11,002 nt of DNA from Temnopleurus reevesii (taxonomy: Eukaryota > Echinodermata > Echinoidea > Temnopleuroida > Temnopleuridae). The DNA lies in NCBI GenBank assembly GCA_036244855.1, contig BQKZ01008126.1:7123-18124 (forward strand), read 5' to 3'. Shown one piece after another: positions 1-8,600 of this stretch. Each line of letters starts with the position of its first letter. Position 1 is the first letter of the stretch. The position numbers and the translations under genes were made by a program. The notes beneath the pieces are model-generated. The model worked only from the letters and a program-made list of their open reading frames with translations. It did no database searches and had not been told where the DNA came from.

Positions 1-98
1 CATACACACACCCACCCACCTACACACACACACCCACCCACCTACACACACACACATACACACACCCACCCACCAACACACCAACACACACACACACC
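1..98. repeat. (CA)n / CCCACC compound microsatellite
   Basis: CA dinucleotides are interrupted at intervals by CCCACCCACC blocks. This is the left copy of the microsatellite, and the array probably continues outside the window. Confidence 0.95.
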
Positions 99-352
99 AT
101 CTACCTTACCCTCTCCCTCCCATCATCTTTTCCCCTTGACCCTTCCCCTTCTATCATCTCCCCTTCTACTTATCCTCTCCCCTGTTCTCATTTGTTCTTT
201 CCCCATCTAACGCCACTCTCTGTTTTACCAAAAATCTTTTGTCCCTTATCCCTCTCCTGGGAGGTGTTTCACCAAGAAAAGAAAGACTTAACGCGCGACT
301 TTACGTTCGACTGGTACCCCTTCTTGTGCATAATAATTCATAATGTTTCATA

Positions 353-465
353 TACACACCCACCCACCCACCTACACACACACACACACAAACACACACA
401 CACCCAAGCACACGCACACACACACAAACACACACACACACACACATACACACACACACACACAC
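353..465. repeat. (CA)n compound microsatellite, second copy
   Basis: Interrupted CA repeat beginning with CACCCACCCACC and continuing as CA runs broken by CAAA, CCAAG and CATA. It is the counterpart of the microsatellite at 1-98 in the duplicated unit. Confidence 0.95.
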
Positions 466-625
466 CATCTACCTTACCCTCTCCCTCCCATCATCTTTCC
501 ACCTTCACCCTTCCCCTATCATCTTGCCTTCTACTTATCCTCTCCCCTGTTCTCATTTATTCTTTCCCCACCTAACGCCACTCGCTCTGTTTTACCAAAA
601 ATCTTCTTTCCTTATCCATCTCCTG

Positions 626-1599
626 CTCTCTTCATTCTTCTACCCCCAATTCTATAACCGTACTCCCTTTTCATTCATCCCTTCTCTCTATTACACCATA
701 GAGCTCTCCCATCAAGCTACCATGCAGTTTATCTCTTCTCCAAGTATCTTGAAAGGAATTCTGACTAACCACCATAGACTCAATAGGAATCACAAAATAC
801 AAAACAATTTTGAAAATGTACTGATATATATTTCAAATTTGTAACCAATTTACATAAGCTGCTTTGATTTCATGCTGCATTAATTCATTATCACACATTC
901 CTCTACAGTATTGCTCTAAAGGCTGGGAAATTAATAATCTAGCTCCAATAACTATAGCTGATGATAACGCAATGTAATCTATTTCATAAAATTAAGTGGA
1001 ACGCCAATCCAATGCTGCTTTGTAATGCTATTCAAATCGGAAACGGCTTGTAATTGTTGTGTCCGCAAAGTTCAATGCACTGCTCTATTGTCCATGAACC
1101 ACTTTATTTTGAGGAAATAGTTTATACCATGTGAGTTACGAAGATGGGCATCTTCAGCATTAAGTCCTATCGAAATCAAGATACATAATTGCCCATATTA
1201 ATAATATAGAATTTTTAGGATCATTTAAGGACCATTTAATCCTCCTTAAAAATATTGTATAAAATTACCAATATATCAAAGTAAAACCAAACCGATACAC
1301 CTACTTGCAATTTATTGCCTCAATAATAGTTTAGGTCCGTTGCCAACCTATGAGTAAAGCATATTACCGCACTTTTGCAAACTACATAAGAATTTTTTTT
1401 TACTGATTTTCATCTCATCTTCTTCAAAATTTGTTAGAAAAATCTGTACACAAAATGCCACAAGCGATTTGTGTTAAGATTTTGTATGTACATACCATGG
1501 CAACCACTTTAGCCCCCACTCTAGTGAGTGTCAAAATGGAATCACTTACCCTACTTGCAAGATGGAAGCAAAAAATATAGTGGAAAGTAAACAAATAGA
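626..1599. other. Non-coding AT-rich DNA, nothing recognised
   Basis: No ORF here looks like protein in any frame. No tRNA, splice-linked exon or clear repeat is seen. The short minus-strand ORF around 1424-1618 has no family features and runs into the SINE tail. Confidence 0.6.
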
Positions 1600-1768
1600 T
1601 TAATAATAATTCATGCAATTTATATAGCGCACGTATCCACTCTCATTGCCGAGTGCTCAAGGCGCTTTGCATTTATTACCCTGGCTTTAGCCCGGCAGCC
1701 GCCAGCGCACATGGCATTTCAAGGAATACAGATTCCTGCCAGGTACCCATTCACCTCACCTGGGTTGA
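1600..1768 (-). mobile_element. 5'-truncated copy of the same SINE family
   Basis: The reverse complement matches the body of the 4321-4620 SINE: AACCCAGGTGAGGTGAATGG, the following GTACCTGG, TTCCTTGAAA, GGCTGCCGGGCTAAAGCCAG and then GGTAATAA are shared. It ends in GCGCTATATAAATTG and an ATT-rich tail. Similarity stops near 1768, so the tRNA-derived head is missing, as expected for incomplete reverse transcription. Confidence 0.85.
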
Positions 1769-2316
1769 TTAAGTACATGTATTATATAAGTCAATATTTT
1801 AGCGTACATACATTTTTGCAATTTTGGACCAGTTTTACACATTGGCACGTTATTATTTTCTCACTTTTGACAGTGTATGTACACAAATTCATGTGCATCA
1901 TATAAAGTGGAAATCTTCGCAAGGCCAAGACCGAAAAATTAGTAACGGTTTCAGCTTATACAGTACCTGGTGACCAGCTATAATACATCTGTCGCAATCA
2001 CCACAGGCCACGGAATAGCAAAATGCTACCACAGGCGATAGGCATGAGTGTCAAATTTGCTGGCCATCTTGCTTCTTTTTTTATTCCCGAAAGTTTGCCA
2101 TTGTTTTTTATCGCCCAAGTAGAAAAATGCTCCTTGTAATATTAGCTTTGACCCTGAAATGATATGTTGAGGGTTATTACTATTTTATCTTTATGTACAT
2201 CCAGCTTCAGACTACAGATTCAGAAAATGTGTGTGTATCACTAGTAAACTTGGACTGAAAGATAAACCATAGCACTAAAATTAGGACATTGAAATCTGTG
2301 AGACATTATTTTTGAG
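1769..2316. other. Intergenic DNA and probable 3' UTR region, no gene
   Basis: No coding signal is present. CCTGTGGT occurs twice on the minus strand around 2003-2038 within a GC-richer patch. The part above about 2060 may be the 3' UTR of the carbonyl reductase if the AATAAA at 2080 is used. Confidence 0.5.
2080..2085 (-). terminator. Candidate poly(A) signal AATAAA
   Basis: The minus strand reads AATAAA here, about 340 bases after the stop codon, and it is the first perfect hexamer found downstream. If used, the 3' UTR would include the SINE tail fragment at 2317-2392 in antisense. No strong GT-rich downstream element was seen, so use is uncertain. Confidence 0.4.
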
Positions 2317-2392
2317 TAATTGAGCGCCATGAGCGCCCAGCTGTGGCGGAAACTGGCGCTATACAAGAGGCCATCATCATCATCATCATCAT
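2317..2392 (+). mobile_element. SINE 3' tail fragment with (CAT)7
   Basis: GAGCGCC elements followed by TGGCGCTATACAAGAGGC and then seven CAT units at 2372-2392 resemble the 3' ends of the two SINEs here (GCGCTAYAYAAA followed by trinucleotide repeats). Only the last 75 bases or so are recognisable. It falls in the presumed 3' UTR of the carbonyl reductase, in antisense. Confidence 0.55.
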
Positions 2393-2422
2393 CCTTATCA
2401 CTTGAAATGAAAAATGCTTTTT

Positions 2423-2632
2423 TTAGTTGAATGTAATTGGTCTGATGTCCTCCTCAAAGAAGTTCTTCACTTTCCTCTTGGACAAGAACTTGCCCTGAAG
2501 GTCGGTGGTTCCAGTCGGCAGGAGGGCGAGGTAGACCGGTGTGTCGGCCCCTTGGTCTGCAGAGATTCTTGAATCGGCATGAGCACCGGTGTGGTGTGCT
2601 GTCATGCCTGACACTACATAGCCTGGGCAGCA
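2423..2632 (-). CDS. CBR1: Carbonyl reductase exon 6 (C-terminal exon)
   Basis: The exon has 69 codons plus TAA and follows the acceptor CCCGCCAG. It begins CCPGYV, the segment that covers the nicotinamide amide after YxxxK, and contains QGADTPVYLALLP, diagnostic of CBR1-type enzymes (EGAETPVYLALLP in human CBR1). The usual TDM after PGxV is SGM here, a conservative Thr-to-Ser change. The loop TAHHTGAHADSRISAD is longer than in CBR1, and the tail NFFEEDIRPITFN extends past the usual end. No internal stop is present. Confidence 0.94.
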   Translation of the reverse strand, partial: CCPGYVVSGMTAHHTGAHADSRISADQGADTPVYLALLPTGTTDLQGKFLSKRKVKNFFEEDIRPITFN

Positions 2633-5600
2633 CTGGCGGGATTAGGGTGGAAATGAAAGAAAAATTCAATACTTTGGTGGCAAAAGAAACATGAACAGAT
2701 ACTTTCACTAATCAAATCTTCCAAGCTATAGGATACATACACCTGATCTATGTTTATGCACATTGGAATATTCATTAAATGCAATCTAATATCACCATAA
2801 CTGATGTAAAATAACATGAATATATTTTTTAGGGTTTACTGTTGGACAGAGTAGTTTTGTATTGGTGAAGCGCTATAGCAATTTAATATTATACAGAATG
2901 TATAAAATTGAAATACCTCATGCTAAGGAACTACAGTAACACCACTCAATGCGAAGCTGTATTGAACAGCAGAGGGTCGGTTTTGCCTTCTATCTAACAC
3001 AGTTGACTGTGCTTGGAATTTACCAAAGTCTTTGATACTCTGTTCTTCTTTATCCATCCGTGCCTCTAAATAGGTGACTGGAAAGCATGCATGTTTGAAT
3101 TATATTTATAATCATTATTATTCTATTTTAATGAGCAAATTTGATGAATATACATGTATGTCTTTGCCACTTACACGATTGATGAGAATATCTTTCTTGC
3201 TCGAATCCTTGCTAAGATTCCCACCCTGGATTGGGCCATTTCTAGGGGGTCTATCGGTGGAGGGCATCACAAAAATTATTTGGGGGGGGGGCCTTAATTT
3301 ATCCTTGTCTTTTGATAAACATGTTTGAGCTACTTACACAGTTGATGAGTACATCTTTCTTGCTGGAATCCTTACTAAGATTCTCACCCTGGATTGGGCC
3401 ATTTCTAGGGGGTCTATCGGTGGAGGGCATCACAAAAACTATTTGGGGGGCCTTAATTTATCTTTGTCTTTTGATAATCATCTTTGAGCTACTTACACAG
3501 TTGATGAGTACATCTTTCTTGCTCGAATCCTTACTAAGATTCTCACCCTGGATTGGGCCATTTCTAGGGGGTCTATCAGTGGGGGGGGGGGCCTTAATTT
3601 ATCTTTGTCTTTTGATAAACATGTTTGAGTTACTTACACAGTTGATGAGTACATCTTTCTTGCTTGAATCCTTGCTAAGATTCTCACCCTGGATCTTAGT
3701 CAGGGCTGTCACTCCCAGTTTGCTGGCTCCATATGCCCAGTCTGCCCAACCTTTCTTTACATGGCCTCCATCCTTTGTGGCCCTGCAAAAAATAATATGG
3801 TGACAATTCTTTTTATAAAACTCAGCAAACCACTACTACAAGCTTTTTAACTCTTTGTTTGGGCATCAATATTTTAATTGCATTTTTTTCAAGGCATCTC
3901 CTATCCTTTGAAAAACCTTCTATTCATTGCTTTGTACTATTTTATTCACACAACCTAAAACCAGTGGGGAACAAAGTTTGGTGTATTTTTTTCATCAACA
4001 ATTAAAGTAGCTGTATTTCTACTTATTAAGGCATTTATCAATTGAACATCCCACAAGATGAAATTTAAAGAAATTTTATTGAAACTTGCTCATAAAATTC
4101 AAATTTTAGATCCATATCAACAGGGAAGCGTCAATCTCCATGAAGGCCCCCTTCTATTTACAAATCTTGGAAATGCTGAGCTATTACATATACTCAACAA
4201 ATTCATTCATTGGATCTGCCACGCCTTGCTCAGTCGAGACCTCCCTAAATCACTAAATCTGTTTTGTTAATCCATCAGCAGGAAACAATTATTTTCAGGC
4301 ACTAATGACAAAATGAAAAAAACGCCCCTGGTGTAGTGGTCATGACTCTCGCCTTTCAACTAGAGGGTCGTAGGTTCGAGTCCCACTCAGGGCGTTAATT
4401 TCCTTTAGCAAGAAATTCATCCACATTAGGCTGCACTCAACCCAGGTGAGGTGAATGGGTACCTGGTAGGAATATTTATTCCTTGAAACGCCAAGTGCGC
4501 TGCATGGTGGCTGCCGGGCTAAAGCCAGGGTAATAATGCTGCAATCGTAGAGCGCTTAAGAAATTCTCATGAAGAGTTGATAAGCGCTACATAAAAGCCG
4601 TTCATTATCATTATTATTACTTACTCCACAAATTCATTCATCAGATCTGTCACTCCTTGTTCAGTCGAGACCTCCCTAAATCTCTTCTGCAGATCTTCAC
4701 TCAGTTTGTAGTACGTCATGGGAGCCACTAAGCTGGCAACATGAACAATCCTATAGAAATAGAGAATGAATAGAGGCAAGATATGTTTTTTAAAGTTGTG
4801 TGGCAAAAGTGTTCTGACTCTCACCCTTCATCGAGAATGTTCTGGGTGTTTTAAAACATCTAGATAAAGCAACAGAAAAAAGTTATAATAATCATAATCA
4901 TTATTTGGCTCAAAAGTAAGAAATGTTTCTTTAAGCAAGAAAATAATGATCAATGTACTGAATTCAGCCTGAGAATGGCTTATTGCGGCAAATGACCTTG
5001 ACATCAAGGGTCATAGGCCATAGAGGTTGTGAACTTTGCATTTTTAAAAGAGCAAGAACATTTTGGCCGACTAGTTTTACAATAAATTCATACTATTTAG
5101 GAGAGGTCATTATTTAATATTGCTTTTTGTTTCTTTTTTTTTCTTTTTGTAAAATGTTTCTGACCTCATATTGAGTGTCCTCCATCGAAATCTTTTAAAG
5201 GTAAAAAACTACATTTGCACACATTACAGTTATGCTTACAACTTGTTGTGTACCTCAGATATGCCAAAATAATAACCTCTATGAAGTATTTTGGTTAAAT
5301 GTAGTCCAGAATATTTAATTCAAATAAAAATCTATTCTATCATAACTCATTTTGATAACAACAGTATCACGATACTCCTAGCGTATTACGGTACCACACA
5401 CACACACAAAACATTGTAAGAGCACATACAGTGCACACTTCAGTACACTGCCACACCATGCGGAATACGCACTGAGAGAGACTCTTGCGCTATTGGTCAA
5501 CGAGAGGTTAACGACTGTTTTGAATTTTGAACGTACGGTCCATTAATTTGAGGCCCAAGTACAAGAATTATTATTAGAATAACAATAAATGCGCTCATCA

Positions 5601-8600
5601 TGACCAATCCTTGTGCTTAATTGATTGGTGATAAGTTCTAACATTTAGTCCTCTTCAACATAACACAACAATCTTGGAAAGTCAAATTTTAGGTGATAAG
5701 TTCTAACATTTAGTACTCTTCAACATAACACAACAATCTTGGAAAGTCAAATTTTAGGCTGCAAAAGAAGTATTCTACCTTTAAACAATTCATGTAACTT
5801 GTTTATTTTATTGATGTATAAGTATCTCACCTTCCTCCATCCCTGATGATAGGTAAGAATGTGTTGGTCATTTGAAGAACGCCGATGTAGTTTGTCTTGA
5901 TGCTTCCTGCAGCCTGCTCAGACATCGGTGTATCATTACCCTGAAAAGGTAAAGATGTAAATGGAAAATGAGCTCCAAAATAACATTTCATAGCATAACA
6001 GATCCAAGGATGTTGCCAGTAATATTTTTTCGGTAAGAGAAGATTTTTAATAAAACTCAGCAAGCCACTAGCTGACTAGCAGCAGCAGCACTTTGCCCTT
6101 AGTTTTGGCAAGTTGAAAGCTCCTTGGTTTTGGCATTAGGCTTCTATTGTATTTTTCTTGCATCTTCTATATATTTTGTAAATAAATATTTACCGCAATG
6201 TTTTATTCACTCTTTCAAAAATTTAAACCAGCAGAAATCATTTTTTATTTATTATTTTTTTTCTTCATGACCCAATGAAGTATGTTGGATTTGTACTAGG
6301 TGTTTTGCAATTAAACAATTTAATGTGAAAGGACTCTAACTAGTTTATCAAAAGGCATCATACAACAGCTCTCTCAAAATATACTAATACTTATAATACT
6401 AATTAATAATAATTTCTATTGTACACTATAATAGTTTTCTTCAATTTGGAAAATGTGTGGTAAAATCAAAAGTGTGTTGTATTTGATTTTGTCTTCTTTT
6501 TAAGTGGTTAATTGTTTTTTTTTAGAAAGCCTTGGTGGAAAATTGGACAGAATGAATGAAAAAACAAAGACAAAAGTGGAAGTTTTAGCCATGAAAAGAA
6601 TATTTGACCTCTTGAGTACTGACCTTGTATGCAATGCCCGCATTGTTAATGAGTATATCCAATCCCCCATGAGCAGTCTTAATATCATCTCTCAGCTTCT
6701 CCATACTCGCTACATTATCAACATCGAGGAGATGGAAGCTAGGATTGAGTCCCTCACCCTTCAAGACCTCCACAGCCTTCATCCCTCGCTCCTCGTTCCT
6801 CGCTGTCAGGTAGACGATTCCATTCTCACCAAAATGCTTGCAGAGGGCTCGGACGATGCCAAGGCCGATCCCGGAGTTGCTCCCAGTTACCTGATGAAGG
6901 AATCAACAAAGAGTTTAAAAAAAAAATGAAAGTTAACATCTTATGCAGAAGTCCAATATACACATAGGTATTAAACCATATCACAAAACAAGTTCAATAG
7001 TGATTTTAAACAAAGAAGGATGCTTTTAAATGTCATCCATTTTCCTTGGATTTCAGATTATAAGAAATTCATTGAATGAAAGTTTGGCATTATCTTCATA
7101 TCTATCACCTCTCCATTCCCTACTGCCTGTTTCGTCATTGCTGGCGACAGATAGCCTCTCGGACAGCGACACGGAAGGATGGTGGTGACACTGACAGATA
7201 ACACGATGTGGCCGAAAGTTTAAACAATTTTTTATCTTAACAATTGAGTTAACTTGTTAACAAAGTTTTCTTGGTCGAATCTGGTGCGAAATTCATTGCG
7301 GAGTCACTGCTGCATGGTTACAAAAAGGTGCACAGTCATGAAGACTTAATACTACACCATTACCATTCGGGCGTCTCAGCTCACTTTAGTTTTTACTTAG
7401 CCCCAAGTAGGAGGCCTACGGCTTGGCCCTCGCGATCGCCGCAGATGCCGGGAGGGTAGCACCTGCGCCCGCAATCAAGCATTGATGCCGGTGACCCAAT
7501 TGTGCTCGGTTTTCACAGAGCTGCACAAGGATGCATTCGTTACCAACCTTAACCATTTATCATCAGAAACATGCACAGTCATAACTTAATTACTACGACC
7601 AATTATAAATACTTACAACCATGATTTTCTGAGACATTTTTCAACGATATTGTGAGAGTTTCTATGCACTGACCTCCACTCACTTGTTAGAATGTGTACG
7701 GTACGCCGCAATTATTTCGCTCTGCAAAATGTGTTCTTGAGTTTCCCAGATGAAAATGCTTGTATATTTCATGAATTTATCAAATCAGCAACATAGACTA
7801 TATCAAAACAAATAAATTATTCATTTATTAGACGCAGTTTTTATCAATTTCGTTTACTTAAAATTTCGCATCAATGTACAAGTTGCTTTCCATACTGCGT
7901 GGAGAGGAAAGTGATGATCGAGGGGCACAATCCAGGGGCGTGGGTGTGGCACTTAATAGGCGGGTTTACTTATATATTCAAATTTATGTGCGTTTAACTT
8001 AGTTACGTGGTATTCCATAGACCGGTTGATACTTGGAATCCAGTTTGCATACATTACTTGTTGCTATGTCGGGCAAGCCTCGGGCAAGCTTTCGGGTTTT
8101 CAAGAACAACCTTCGTGTTAGAGGTATGCATAAAATTTGCATCCATTAGTAAACCCGCCTATTGGTAAAGAAGGCAAAAGTGTTGCACAAAAAAGGTTAA
8201 AGAGTAGTTTAAAAGTTAGATGATTAAAGACGAGTCCCTTTATTTTCTCATAACTCTGTACTTTTAATTAGCTCGAAAATATCAAGATGCATATATCTGC
8301 TTACAATATAAGGGGGGAAAATGATCAAACAAACGAGCGAAAGATGATTTACTTTGACATATACAGTATAGGCCTACGTAAGGAGATAAATTGTTATATT
8401 TTCTTCCCATAATCATAGTTATAAAGATAATTGGATCGACGCCCGGCTACAAAATCGCCTATTTGCAACACTTCGATTTATATATATGAAGTGCTGCGTC
8501 ACGAAAAAAAAAACTTGATCGTCTTTTTTTCTGCTTAATGTATTTTCTTTAATAAGTTTTATATTGTTTGTGTTATGTGATTTTTATTATGTCAGTTTAT

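Larger units (their letters stand above)
1..625. repeat. Tandem duplication of a CA-rich plus pyrimidine-rich unit (period 365-368 bp)
   Basis: Each copy has a CA/CCCACC microsatellite followed by a pyrimidine-rich block. That block runs from ACCATCTACCTTACCCTCTC through CCCTGTTCTCATTT and CTAACGCCACT to TTTTACCAAAAATCTT. The blocks start at 96 and 464. Identity is high with small indels. The left copy runs off the window edge. No coding signal is credible; the His/Thr-rich ORFs here are translated microsatellite. Confidence 0.9.
3169..3690 (-). repeat. Tandem array of exon 5 3' end plus donor (three extra copies)
   Basis: Three intronic copies of the last 51 nt of exon 5 with the following intron start lie at 3175-3225, 3338-3388 and 3497-3547. 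The functional copy is at 3638-3688. Spacing is 163, 159 and 141 bp. Each intronic copy has CAG immediately before it and GTAAGT immediately after it, and all stay open in the exon 5 frame. Copies 2 and 3 encode the same 17 residues as exon 5 and differ only at third positions. Copy 1 has three replacements (Glu to Gly, Val to Ile, Cys to Arg). Spacers share a G-run of 6 to 11 bases that varies between copies. Copy 3 has lost about 20 bp next to that run, which explains the shorter last spacing. Confidence 0.93.

Noticed and set aside
192..844. Overlapping plus-strand ORFs rich in His, Thr, Pro and Ser
   Set aside because: They are translations of CA and pyrimidine-rich repeats, with no credible start, splice sites or protein features.
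2371..2392. CRISPR-like or satellite array
   Set aside because: It is a plain CAT trinucleotide tail with no spacers. Spacer-separated repeats are absent elsewhere too, and the genome is eukaryotic.
3312..3803. 163-codon plus-strand ORF with repeated LLTQLMSTSFLLESLLRFSPWIGPFLGG units
   Set aside because: It is the antisense reading of the exon 5 tandem array and exon 5 itself. The repetition comes from the DNA repeat, and the opposite strand has clear SDR homology with splice sites.
4058..4270. 70-codon plus-strand ORF
   Set aside because: It overlaps the antisense of the exon 4 fragment and has no protein family features.
4323..4394. Functional tRNA gene
   Set aside because: The A and B boxes are perfect, but the anticodon arm cannot form a 5-bp stem with a 7-base loop, and the sequence continues into a SINE body shared with 1600-1768.
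5565..5605. Possible SINE tail (ATT-rich stretch followed by AATGCGCTCATCATG)
   Set aside because: It has a loose resemblance to the inverted SINE tail, but no body sequence follows in either direction.
6504..6929. 141-codon plus-strand ORF
   Set aside because: It is antisense to exon 2, whose minus-strand frame has the TGxxxGIG and NNAG motifs. The plus-strand frame has no recognisable domain.
8465..8497. MicroRNA precursor hairpin
   Set aside because: The stem is only 10 bp, and the flanks do not extend the pairing.
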